Positions 32,466-43,123 of a DNA stretch of 64,000 nucleotides are shown in pieces. The position numbers and the translations under genes were made by a program. Location: positions 1 to 64,000 of the forward strand of contig LGRX02033462.1 in the NCBI GenBank assembly GCA_001247695.2, given 5' to 3'. Source of the stretch: Cymbomonas tetramitiformis (Eukaryota; Chlorophyta; Pyramimonadophyceae; Pyramimonadales; Pyramimonadaceae). Position 1 is the first letter of the stretch. Every line of letters starts with the position of its first letter. The notes under the pieces were generated by a model. The model was not told the DNA's origin. It searched no databases and saw only the letters and a program-made list of their open reading frames with translations.

Positions 32466-34736
32466 ATGAGCAGCAACAGCAGCGACTCCAGCGGCAGGAG
32501 ATTGTCAAAGCAGAAGACTCTTCAAATTGCACAGTCCAATATTCCCGAACTATGCGAGGGCGGTTTCAGCTGTGGGTGCGATCGGAACTGCAGTTTCTTG
32601 TTCAGCACATTCAAGGGCAATATCGACCAAAAGCAGCGCATGGGCCAAACTGAGTTCAAGTCTTACATGATGGCAACTATGCGCAAAGCGATGGTGAGGC
32701 GCGAGTCTGGAGAGCGTGTTATTGGCACCCTGAAGCTTTTCGAAACGGAGATCTGCGAGGAGGCGTTCAGAAGAGTGTGGGCGCTGCCCAGGAGCTCGTA
32801 CCAGCGATATAAGGCACTTATCCTTGATGGGAAGGGGGAACTACCGGCAACAAGTGCATTCCCTGTGGCGAAGGCGGTGGTGACGAAGATTTCCTACCAC
32901 GAGGAGGTGTTCCGCGACTGGGCGGATACGAATATGTTGAAAGGAGCACCGCAGAGGATGCCGGTCAGTGGTGCGCGCCAAATTCCACCCATCGATTATG
33001 GTGTGCAGTACGACTTGTATAGGTTAGACACAGAGGTCCAGTGGGCAGTATGTGCTGAAACCTTCAAAATATACGTGAAAACCCTGCTCAAGGCTCGACA
33101 CATAACGGTAAGGGCGAAGGTGGAGGTGTCCGGAATCTGCACGACATGTGACGATCTGGGAGCAGAGAAGGCTCAGCTTCTTGGACAACAGGGTCGCGAT
33201 CCTGTACGCTGGAAAGCCTATTCTGCGCGTTTCGAGCAACACGACTACATTCACAGGATGCAACGCACGTGTTATGACCTCAGGCGGAAGGAGGGTTCTG
33301 ACCCTGACGGTCGGATCGACTCCATAGCGGCGGACGGCGCGGCAAATCAGAACACGGTTGTTCCGCATGCCCCGCATCAAGTTAAGGGCATCAGCGAGAA
33401 GAAACAGCATTTCTTTAACCTACACCTGCAGCTCACGATACTTCATGGCTCGTTGCTTCTATTTTCCGTTGGGCTCCCTTGGAGCGGGGCTAAGGGTGCA
33501 AACATGCTGCTCACGACACTGTGGAACTTGTTGCACTACACCGCACAAGGTCGCGCAGGCAAGCGCTACTTCCGGAAGGAGCTTCATTTGCAGCTGGATG
33601 GTGGCTCAGAAAATTGGAACAAGAACGCGTTCGCGTTTTGTGCGGTGTTGGTGCACTACAATATTTACACCGTGATTGTCTTCGATCCACCGTCTGATGG
33701 TCGCGCACACCCATAACGACTGCGACGGTTGGTTTGGACTCATCAAGATGTTCATATTTGGGAAAGACTCGCGCAAATCTGGAGTGTGGCTGTTGACCCT
33801 GGAATCGTGGATTGGCTGGTTACGAAGCTGGCCGGTGAAGAAGTTCACCAAAATCACGGACGTACAAGGCCAACAGTTGGACTTCAAGGCTTGGCTGGAG
33901 CCGCACATAAACCCAAAGTTTGAAGGCTATTCTGGGAAAGTAAGGCGTACACACCTGATGCACTTCGAGAAGGACGCGGATGGTGTTACACGCCTGAAGT
34001 ACAAGTTTGGAGAACAATACGCAAACCACATGCCTGCCGGAGTGGATGAGGATCTCCGTAAGGGCATCGAGGTCATGAAAAGTTACCCAGCTTTCGACAG
34101 CAGCCCCACGTTACAAGAGGTGCAGCCGCTAGCCCCGAAGGAAGAGAGGGAAACCCGCACTGCTTTCAGTCGCTTGTGCGACTTCATCGAGTACCGTATT
34201 CCAACTGACACGCTGGACAAGTTGCTGGCGTACTTTCCCTTGCCCAAGACCGCCGAGGACTACGATGCCTGGGCTGGACCGACGCCGACCCCACAGGCTC
34301 CTCTGGATTTGAAGGAGCTTTACGAGAACGCCTGGCACAAGAAGCCAGTGCAGGAGGAGGTGCCAGAACGGACGATGCCCGAACAGTTCGAAGTGATATC
34401 CGACGGTCGCAACGTGTTAAGCAAGGACCTTCCGCGGAAACCTCCACAAGAGATCGTGCGCAAGTGCGTGGAGAAAGCGAGGGACGTCGAGTCCGTCGAT
34501 TTCTGGTTCGTCCCGTTTGTCTGTTGCGAGCACCTCGGTTTCATTGTTAGGTCTTGCAAGTATTATGCCTACCTGAGTCTTACCTGTGTGTCTTATTACG
34601 CGTCGGCTACCATTGCAGGTACACGGTGGCCGAGTGTAAAGCAGCGTTGCACCACCTGGGAGTTGAACTTCCTGAACGCCCACTCAAGGGGCCGTTGGCG
34701 AAGGCCTATGCTACACGTCGCTATCTCCAGACATAA
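32466..34736 (+). CDS. DUF7869-like protein with C-terminal SAP-like motif (one frameshift, one intron)
   Basis: ATG at 32466. The first frame runs to 33716. It has a Cys cluster (FSCGCDRNC), a basic middle with CTTCDDLG, then ADGAANQN and LQLDGGSENWNKNAF. A one-base shift near 33700-33712 moves to the second frame with AHTHNDCDGWFG. The DxxxxN and HTHxDxD blocks are those of the DUF7869 family, often described as RNase-H-like and widespread as repeats, so a transposase or integrase role is plausible but unproven. The second frame continues to 34550. A 68-nt intron (34551-34618, ending TTGCAG) leads to an exon with YTVAECKAALHHLGVELPER, a SAP-like DNA-binding helix pair, and TAA at 34734-34736. 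The frameshift may be a lesion, a sequencing error or programmed. A 32331-32400 duplication (CGGTCATCGCCCCGCCCAAG) precedes the gene. Confidence 0.65.
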
Positions 34737-34910
34737 TGTAACACCCAACCGTACTTCCGTACCTCGTCACTAGCTATCTCGCTGTTATGACTACTTGCTA
34801 TATCGCTCTCGCGTATTGTGCTGCGCGCGTCACGTGTTCGTCACAGGGACTACTGTCCTAGGTGTCACAACCCGGCTGTGGTACACGACAAGCCGTGGTT
34901 TGTGACAGTA

Positions 34911-35835
34911 TGCGCACGTAGGCAAAAATGATTTTAATGGTAGTCTGCGCGTAAGAAAATGGTTTTAATGGGCATCTGACCGTAGGCAAATGAAAATAAT
35001 AGTGTGATATCCGTAGAAAGGCCGTGAACAAGCGGGATAGTGCAACGAGTGATGTGTTCGGTATACAACTATGTGCAGAACACAATACAAGTTTGCATAT
35101 CAATTCTTTGGTGTTTTAGGAAGAACATGCTTCTTGCGCGCGCAGGATCCGATCAGATTTTAGGAGTCTAGGCGCGGCGCGTTAGAGGGGGTGATTGGGC
35201 ATGCGTCGAGTCAGCGGCTCGACGCATGCCTAGCAAGGAAGCACAATAAACAGCATGAGCATATCACACATATTACACATGCATACTGGAAACATCATGA
35301 GCATCTGATAGTATACTGTCACCTCTCGCGGAAACGCGGATGTCAACTGCATTCACGTTTCCGTTAGGGTTCTTCCCTCATCCGAACGCTCGCTTGAAAG
35401 AGAGCCTGCGCATCAGATGAGAAAGGTGACAGTACAGATGCCCATAATGTTTCGAGTATGCATGTGTAATATGTGTGATATGTGCATGCTGTTTATTGTG
35501 CTTCCTTGCTAGGCATGCGTCGAGCCGCTGACTCGACGCATGCCCAATCACCCCCTCTAACGCGCCGCGTCCAGACTCCTAAAATCTGATCGGATCCTGC
35601 GCGCGCAAGAAGCATGTTCTTCCTAAAACACCAAAGAATTAATATGCAAACTTGTATTGTGTTCGGCACACAGTTGTATACCGAACACATCACTCGTTGC
35701 ACTATCCCGCTTGTTCACGGTCTTTCTACGGATGTCACACTGTTAAGTTCATTTGCCTGCGGGCAGATGACCATTAAAACCATTTTCTTACGCGCAGACT
35801 ACCATTAAAATCATTTTTGCCTACGCGCGCATATT
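34911..35835. repeat. Large foldback: two ~415-bp inverted arms around a 93-bp spacer
   Basis: The left arm (about 34911-35327) and right arm (about 35421-35835) are reverse complements with scattered differences. Shared phrases include GATCCGATCAGATTTTAGGA, GCATGCGTCGAG and CACAATAAACAGCATG. Within each arm GCATGCGTCGAG and CTCGACGCATGC form a further hairpin. The flanks hold degenerate ~36-bp units with GCCTACGCGCA and ATTAAAATCATTT. A transcript would form a long double-stranded RNA. No coding capacity. Confidence 0.9.
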
Positions 35836-37520
35836 ACATTACAAAAATTGCCTATGCACATACTACATTGAAATCATTTGCCTGCGCGCATACTAGCATA
35901 TATTGCATTACCTACGCGCATTGTACATTAAACCCTTATATATGTATATATATACTTCGTATATACGTAGTGGGAGTTCATATGATAAGTATATGCGTTA
36001 TGTTATGGATATGTACCTTACTTAAGTTGGGCCTAATGGATTGGATAATGGGTCGCAAATTCGTCGAATGCCCACAGCCTTCCAGAACTCTATTCATCAT
36101 CGGGGTTCGTTGAACACCTTGACGATATGGGCAGTAGAAGTCCTCAAAGGAATCAATTTGCTGAGAGAATAACGTTTTTACAACGTGTTGATTTCGCATG
36201 ATACCTACGGTGGATCGATGAATGGTCCAACGCATCTGGTTACCATGACCGATTCGGTCATGGTGGTCAGACGATGCGGGATGCCTATCGCGTGCATTTC
36301 CCAACCAATCATATGCGTGATACGAAATTCTGCACCAATAATAGGCGTGCTGCTTTGACCTGGCGGTCAAATTTGGAGTTCGTGGTCATGAATATTATTA
36401 TCATTTAAATCTCGACAACATTCGGCGGCGCGGGCAGTCCGCCCGTGTGTCAGTCAGTGCTATGCCAGTGGTTTCTTTTACAGAACTCTGTCTCGTCAAA
36501 CTATTGGGCGGGGCAGGGGGGGGGGGGGTCTCACCCTGGTCTAATGTCAGTCTCCTCAAACTTTGAGCATACTTTTCACGTGTCCCTACATTCCAGAACC
36601 CGCTGTAAATAAGTCAACTATCACACTACTTGCAATCTTCTTCGAGTTTTTTCCTTTCAAATCTTGATATTGAACTTGGTGAGCAGTTGGGTTACTTGCT
36701 CCTTACACACCTCAGCTCGCTTTGATTCTCTTTTGTCGGTCATTGAAAACGTCGTAAAAACAGGCTGTGTCCAATTTGTCTAGACGGAAACTGCGGGGAG
36801 ATAGGTGCCTTGCACACGCACATGAAATAAGCTGCTTTCACTTGTCATGTACGACTTGCGATCTGAGATGCGAGCGCGTTGTTTCGCTCACATCCGAGAT
36901 TGCTCAGTGCGACACGCCGTGAATAACCCGCGGTCAATTCCCCTTGCATCGTGGGTGCACTTTCTTTTCATATTTATTGATTTGTCGAGATATTCTATCC
37001 GAAATTCGGGCGACATAGAATTTGTGTTACGGTCTCGCGTCTTTCCCCATTCACAGAAAATGCAACATTCATGCAAAACCTCTCTGGTATGTTTTGTGTT
37101 CATCTTCGTCGCGAAATTTTGCCAGTTCAGTGCCTCGGACTTATACAAACACAAGTAGACGAAGAGGCTTGGCATCACTGGCACACAACGCGCCTGAGAC
37201 CATCCAATTTCAAAGTTATGTTGCCGCCTCGGCTGTATACTTCGGTTTACAGTGCTATTAAAGCCGCTGTGTCTCCCGGTTCCGCCACAAACGACATATA
37301 CCCAGTGGCAGTCATCGTGACCACCATCACTGCGAAAAGTCTTCAACGCTTCTATTTCACGCGACTTCCAAGTATTACTAGGGCGACATGCGCCTCCGCA
37401 CGTTATATTCCAACAGTTCCACAAGTACTCGTGTCGATTCCGGCCGGAGATGATGCACTGCACTCTCCGACCTCTCAGAATCTCACGACTCTCACTGCTG
37501 AAACTTAGAGTGTGAAACCG
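35836..37520. other. No assigned gene
   Basis: It starts with the ~36-bp degenerate repeat and a TATATA stretch at 35938-35960. A minus frame (36370-35978) gives RSKQHAYYWCRISYHAYDWL-type sequence without a known family. A G9 run lies at 36519. A minus frame at 37541-36888 is open for 217 codons, but no motif supports it. Confidence 0.4.
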
Positions 37521-38087
37521 ATGAAACCGATGTGCAAGCACGACTCCACTGAGGGCACGTCCGCCATCTTCCCAGGTAAGCTGATCGAGCGAGTTATTTC
37601 AGGCTTTCTTTATACGAGGCTCTTTTATATTACTTGTAATGACTTTTCTTATTCGGTCTGGGTATCCTTTGTTCTATGTCTCGGATGTATACGTTGGCCT
37701 TCACAGGGGATTTATGCACTGCGAAGCCGCTTCCCACTGAGCGTGTTCGCCAACCCCGGCGTTCCTGAAGAGGTCAAGCAGAAATTGGGGAGCGGATCTT
37801 ATGCGTTTGGTGCAAAACAACTGCGAGTTTGTTGCGTTTTATTGGCCGGGGTATTTTTTATGATTGTGTTGCACAGTCGTGGGCACGACCCAGAAAAGGC
37901 ACGTCCTGACAGTGCTGAAGTTCAAAGACTGTCGAACGCCGTGGAAGTGAACGTTCGTCATGAAAAAACCAGGGGCATCCATCGGCGTGAATTATTTACC
38001 CATGGTAGAACCCATTTCGAAAATCACACAACCGCACCGCAAATTTCATTTATTGGCCTGCGGTTATGCAACTTTGTACATGCATAG
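37521..38087 (+). CDS. Candidate small single-pass membrane protein, two exons
   Basis: ATG at 37521. Exon 1 ends at 37575 (CCCAG before GTAAGC) and exon 2 starts at 37707 after TTCACAG, a 131-nt intron with consensus borders. The join keeps the frame (IFP then GIYALRSRFP). The product has ~145 residues: a soluble N-terminal part (SVFANPGVPEEVKQKL), one hydrophobic segment (VCCVLLAGVFFMIVL) and a charged C-terminal part (DPEKARPDSAEVQRLSNAVE). Stop TAG at 38085-38087. The layout fits a type II membrane protein, perhaps the N-terminus of a longer Golgi enzyme with more exons. I recognise no family. It is one of few non-transposon candidates here. Confidence 0.45.
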   Translation: MKPMCKHDSTEGTSAIFPGKLIERVISGFLYTRLFYITCNDFSYSVWVSFVLCLGCIRWPSQGIYALRSRFPLSVFANPGVPEEVKQKLGSGSYAFGAKQLRVCCVLLAGVFFMIVLHSRGHDPEKARPDSAEVQRLSNAVEVNVRHEKTRGIHRRELFTHGRTHFENHTTAPQISFIGLRLCNFVHA

Positions 38088-39555
38088 CCTCGTCTAATTC
38101 ATTATTGTACAACATATTGAAAATCAACCCTGGCTTACCACAACGCACTTACCGCGTGTACCAAACACAGAGGCATCCTATAGTAGACACGGACAGCGAC
38201 GTACTCTTACTCTTACTTACTCTTCTCCCGGCGCGAACGGGGCCATTATTGTACAACATATACAAACGCCCGTTATCCCGATACATCTCCATAGGGGCTT
38301 GCGCAGTGAACATATCGAAACCTTTCATTTGATTTATTGTGTACACCGAAAACTCGAATCCGAATCACTTTCAACAACAAAAATGCATCTTCCAAACCTT
38401 TCGGAAGCCATTTCGGAAGCTACCAATACCAATTTTGGGCTTCAAAGAGACGAGAGCTAAAAAGACGCCCGCGCGAGCCCAAGATTATACCACATATAAC
38501 AGGGTGCTACCGCTGTAAATAATATGCACGCTACACTATTCATCATTGAGAACCGGTTATTGTCTGTGGCATCTTTATTGTGCAATGGGCCGCAATCCAT
38601 CAAACCTGGCCAATCCATTCCCCCATTTTCCCTCGGTATAGCATCAGTTTCATATCAATTGACTTTGGCATGTCATTAATTTCACATGTCATATTTCAGA
38701 GTCGTAAACATCTTCCCTCCGGGTGCACAGCCATGCTCAATGCTGTCAACAAATTATGGTGCTAAGAACTCTGATGCAAATACGGAATATGCATTCGCGG
38801 GCATTAGGGACACCACATTTTACTAATTGTTTATACAGCACTTGCACGGTACGACCTTCGGAAAGACTTGGTATTTTATATGCTTTAACAATACCGTTGT
38901 CTAATAAATATGGTTGTAAATATTCACCTTCTGACCTAATTCAATGCAGTGCTAAATACAAACAATGCCAACCAAATGAGCCGATGTGTGTAGTGCCTCG
39001 TCTTGAATCTGCTGACTTCATGAGGTCATCTTGCTCCAAGGCCGCCTCCAAGGCAACCACCACCGTCGGCGCAAGGGTTCGCTCAAGATGATGGGGACCC
39101 TATTCGGGTCTTTTCACATGGTGGTTTTCATCAGGTCGTACGTGCTATATTTGTCCTGGTATGCTTTGCCATCTCCCTATTTTCTGGGAATATCATGGCT
39201 TTATTCTAATGGCCCAAGTGATCAGCAAGAAATCTGCTATATTGGTATGCAAGACCTGGGGTTGATCCCACCGCCCTTGTAGCAGTTTTTTGTTCGCGAC
39301 AGCTTGTGTAGCTCCATCACCGCTTCAGCATCTGAGAGCATTGCCACTTCCACCTACACACCAACATGGACACATCACTTTGTCATTTAAACCAATGTAT
39401 ACCAAACAAATCTGGCCAAAGAAGCACGCCCACCTCACTCGAGATTGGCAGTGTCCACAGAAATCAAGCCAACAATAAGGCCCATGTTCGAGGAAACTGA
39501 CTGACGGGCTGTTGTGCACACGTTACGTAAGATAATCCAATATCATGTTCAATAT
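38088..39555. other. No recognisable gene
   Basis: Short frames only. The phrase ATTGTACAACATAT occurs twice (38103 and 38247). A TTACTC microsatellite lies at 38205-38225. Confidence 0.45.
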
Positions 39556-39725
39556 GTTTAAATTGGAGCACAGTGAAATTTTAGTGGTTTCTGCCATGTG
39601 TAGATCAAATGACCCATGTCATGCTTTGCAGCTCTAGTGACGGTTTGTGTCATGTGTAGTAGGCTCAGAAACTAGACAAAAAGCCCGTGAAGCTACATCG
39701 GCTTCAGCTCTATTCTTTTGCCTTC
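39556..39725 (+). repeat. Split direct repeat A1
   Basis: It begins GTTTAAATTGGAGCACAGTG and ends TCTTTTGCCTTC. It is repeated as A2 and bounds the element on the left. Confidence 0.9.
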
Positions 39726-39840
39726 GGTAAAAGAACTCCACGAAAATATTTCCTTCTGGGTTATTTTCTGTGCGGCACACTGTAAGTATTAAATCCCTTA
39801 CTCCTGTAGAAGTAAGCAATCCGGAATCGGCACCAGCACA

Positions 39841-40842
39841 ATGACTGGTAGCACAGACAGCCAGCAACCAGGGGACTCTGAGCCTACACCGCGTGGTGTA
39901 GGTACCCCTGGTGAGACTGTATCGCCTCCAGTACCTTCGTTGGAGGTGCAGCTGATACTTCAACAGATGAAGCACCAGCAAGAAGCCCACGATGCGGCGA
40001 TGAAGATCCAGCAAGCAGAGAGCAAGCAGCAAGACCTGCAAGCTCAGTTGCCGACGGAGCAAATCAGTGCTCTGCGGGCCGAAGCTGAGAAGGCTCGGTC
40101 CGCCAAGGAAGACGGCACATCGGCGACGACGTCGACTGGTGATGCAGAGCTCGAGAAGCTCAGACGTCTGCCTCACTGTCCCTACGCGACAGGGAATCCC
40201 TTTCCTCCGCGTCCGGACACTCTTCTTGACGCGATGCCCAAGCTGTTTGACCTCTACGGGGACAAGACACACGCGGCGTTGTGCAAGAAGTCGAACTCTT
40301 CGATGAAGTACGAGCAGATGGTACTGGGACCAGCACTCGCTTACTTCCACGACGCGATCGTCTACGAGGAGACAACTGTCGACCTACTGCAGAACCTGCC
40401 TCAAGCGGAGTACACCCCGTTCTTGGATGAGCTCTGGAACCGCGTGCTGCGGGGACACAACACCAAGAAGGGCGTCTACGGATTGTTGTGTAACCGCTAC
40501 ACCATGATCGGGTACAGGGCGATGCTTGAGGGAGACAACGAAGCTCACGGTGGAGCTGAAGTTGTACGGGCAAAGCTTGCCTTCATGGAGCAGAAGATTT
40601 ACGCGGGCACTGAAGGTGTGGTGGCGGACACGATCCTGACGAAGTGGCTAGCAGAGTTCGACGCTTCCAAGGCCAAGAACGTGATGACAGTGACGGCGAA
40701 GCTGGCAGCTGGAGCTGCGACCCGAGCACAACGTAGTGACCACCGCGTTGGAGGTGGTCGCGGAGGAGATCGAGCTCCTCCACCCAATTCCCCGGGTAAG
40801 GGCGGTAAGACCGCTAACTCCCGTGGGAAGGGGAAGGATTAA
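39841..40842 (+). CDS. Retroelement Gag-like protein
   Basis: ATG 39841 to TAA 40840-40842, 333 residues. Residues ~1-35 are Pro/Ser/Thr-rich, ~40-95 a Gln/Glu/Lys coiled-coil-like region, ~105-260 a globular part (FDLYGDKTHAALCKKSNSSM, GVYGLLCNRYTMIGYRAML) and ~290-333 a basic Gly/Arg tail (VGGGRGGDRAPPP) without a zinc knuckle. Position before RT and composition support a structural nucleic-acid-binding role. The TAA is followed at once, in the same frame, by ATG 40843 of the pol ORF, a spacing suited to stop-restart translation. Confidence 0.75.
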   Translation: MTGSTDSQQPGDSEPTPRGVGTPGETVSPPVPSLEVQLILQQMKHQQEAHDAAMKIQQAESKQQDLQAQLPTEQISALRAEAEKARSAKEDGTSATTSTGDAELEKLRRLPHCPYATGNPFPPRPDTLLDAMPKLFDLYGDKTHAALCKKSNSSMKYEQMVLGPALAYFHDAIVYEETTVDLLQNLPQAEYTPFLDELWNRVLRGHNTKKGVYGLLCNRYTMIGYRAMLEGDNEAHGGAEVVRAKLAFMEQKIYAGTEGVVADTILTKWLAEFDASKAKNVMTVTAKLAAGAATRAQRSDHRVGGGRGGDRAPPPNSPGKGGKTANSRGKGKD

Positions 40843-42362
40843 ATGTGCCTCGGGGCACCTGACCTAACCCCTCTCGCTCCGGGGGTTCAGGTAAAACAAC
40901 GTACGATACAGGAGTATGTACGTTCTCGCAAAGGAGCATGGCGCGCTGGAGGCGCGAGCAGCGAAGCACTGCGATGGATCGCTCGAGGAGCGAAGATGCG
41001 GTAGGTGAAAGGCCCACCACCCGACTTCGACCACGGGACCTCTCTGCGAGATCTGACGCAGCAGCAACAGGAGTGGTTGGACATCGAGACGGCCAGGTCT
41101 TTGCAAACTGGAGCATGGGTACGGGCACGCCGAAGACGCCACGTTTCGCGGGTGTTTCTGGTGCCCAAGCCAGGCACGAACTCTTGGAGATTGGTGATGG
41201 ACTTCCGGTGGCTGAACGAGTTCTGTGTGAAGTCCAAGTGCAAAATGGAGACCCTGAAGAAGCTGCGAAGGCTGGCGAGTCAGGGCGACTGGTGCTTCAC
41301 CTTCGATCTCAAGGACGGGTACCGCGCAGTGGGGATCAACCCGGACTTTCAGGAGTTCATGCAGTTCGACATCCAGGGGGTGTTGTACCAGTGCGGTGCA
41401 CTCCCCTTCGGGTGGACGGACTCACCACGAATCTTTGCCAAGTTGATGAAGACGCTCGTGGAGCTGATTCGCTCTCCGCAAGCGGGGGAGGATCAGCACG
41501 AAGTCAAGAAGCTGAGGGATGGACAAGAAGTACGACGACGCTGGGCGGTGAGGCGACGAGAAGGAGGGCTTCGACGAGGCTCGGACCGAGCAGGGGCGAG
41601 GGTGTTGCCCTACATGGACGACTTCATGGTGATCACCAAGACGTGATCGAGGTGGACTTCGAGGAGGGCTTATTCCGGGTGACGGAAAGAAGACTCAAGA
41701 AGATCCACTCCAAGGCTACAGCGATCCTCTGCCGAGCCACTCGAGAACAACGCTGGGTGCAAGCTCGAGAGCTGGCGGGGTTCAATGGACTCTGCCAGTC
41801 GGTGTACCTGGCTGTGCCAACAGCGAGGCTGTACCTACGCGAGCTGTACTTCGTGCTCAGCAAGAAGCACAGTTGGGGATCCAAGGTGAAGCTGACGAGG
41901 CAAGGCTGGGGAGGCCTACAATGGTGGGCCAAACTGCCGGCGACAAGCCAGTGGAATGGGCGCAAAATCTGGCGGAGTCCGACGAGGGCAAAGCTACACA
42001 CCGACTCCTCCCTGTTTTCGTGGGGAGGAGTGCTGAACCTGAAGAAGGAAGCACGCGGTTTCTGGAACGACGAGCTTTAGAAGCTGCACATCACCCACCT
42101 CGAGCTCGAAGCGGTCTACAAGACAGTCAGATCGTTCCTCTCCGAGCTAGAGGGGAAGGTAGTACGGCTGTACTGCGACAACCAGGCGGTGGTGGCGATG
42201 CTCTCGCACTTCACGTCACGAAACCCGGAGCTGATGCGACGTATGCAGAAGCTCTGGTTGCTCCTCGACTTACACGACATCGAGTTGCACGCGAGGTACA
42301 TCCGCAGCGAGGCCAACGAGTGGGCGGATCGGCTGTCACGAGACAAGGACCTCGACGACTAG
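40843..42362 (+). pseudogene. DIRS-type reverse transcriptase/RNase H with lesions
   Basis: The frame starts ATG at 40843. An in-frame TAG lies at 41002. The RT palm reads SWRLVMDFRWLNEFC, FTFDLKDGYRAVGINPDFQE (catalytic Asp), ALPFGWTDSPRIF and LPYMDDFMVI (YMDD). At about 41640 a stretch of roughly 30 codons seems deleted, since the frame changes and VDFEEGLFRVTERRLKKI follows directly. RNase H follows: HTDSSLFSWGGVL, a TAG at 42078-42080, then HITHLELEAVYKTV, RLYCDNQAVVAML and ARYIRSEANEWADRLS, ending with a TAG at 42360-42362. All three stops are TAG where CAG (Gln) fits. Confidence 0.85.
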
Positions 42363-43011
42363 AGGATCAACAAGAAGTGGTTCAAGTACGCCGAGGAGCA
42401 GTGGGGCGAGCACTCCGTGGACCGCTTCACCTCCGAGATCTCGGCCCAGCTGCCGAGGTACTACAGTGCCTGGCACGACCCGGGCTGCGAGGGGGTGGAC
42501 TCGCTGGCGTACGACTGGCGGGGGGAGCACAACTGGGTGAATCCTCCGTGGGGGCTACTCGACGAGGTGGCTCACATGCTGCGAGAAGAGAACGCAGCAG
42601 CGGCGGTGGCACCGTACTGGCCGGGGCAATCGTGGTTCCGAGAGCTGGAGGCGCTGGCTGCGGAGGTGGTGATCGTGCCCCGACGCAGGGACCTCTTCAC
42701 TCCCAGCAGGCTTGGACGAGCTGTTCGGAGCCTCCAGCTGGGACGCAATCTTGTTTCACATTCCCGGCTCCCAGTGAGCGTTCACTTGAGAGCGGGGGGT
42801 GTGGGGGCAGGACAAGGCGACGAGGAGATCAACAAGCCAGAAGAAGAGGTGACCCGGTTGCAAAATAGAGGTATTTTGGCCGGAGGACCAGGTGTGGTAC
42901 CCCGGGATCGTGGGTGCCACAGGTGAAGATGGAAGAACGAAGATCCAGTACGACGGTGACGAGGAGGACGTCGTGCTGAAGGAGGAGAAGTATCGAGTAC
43001 TTCCAAAATGA
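42363..43011 (+). pseudogene. Methyltransferase-like (NPPW) domain followed by Tudor-like domain
   Basis: After the TAG the same frame reads EHSVDRFTSEISAQLPRYYS, YDWRGEHNWVNPPWGLLDEV and AVAPYWPGQSWFRELEAL. This is the domain found between RNase H and recombinase in DIRS-order elements, with an NPPW motif like that of amino-methyltransferases. A shift of one frame near 42850-42862 leads to CKIEVFWPEDQVWYPG, GRTKIQYDGDEEDVVL and KEEKYRVLP, then TGA at 43009-43011. That 50-residue segment has the aromatic and acidic pattern of a Tudor-like chromatin reader. Whether the two are expressed together is unclear because of the frame change. Confidence 0.65.
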
Positions 43012-43123
43012 AGAAGAAGAAGATCCGCAGCAGCAGGTGACGGCGTCTCCGTGGAAGATTGTGCTGCTGAGACACTGGACGGAGAAGCTGGGGAACAACC
43101 AGCACTCCGACACAGCAGCAGCG

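Noticed and set aside
36888..37541. 217-codon minus-strand frame
   Set aside because: No motif, hydrophobic pattern or splice support; amino-acid mix is unremarkable and it overlaps exon 1 of the membrane protein candidate.
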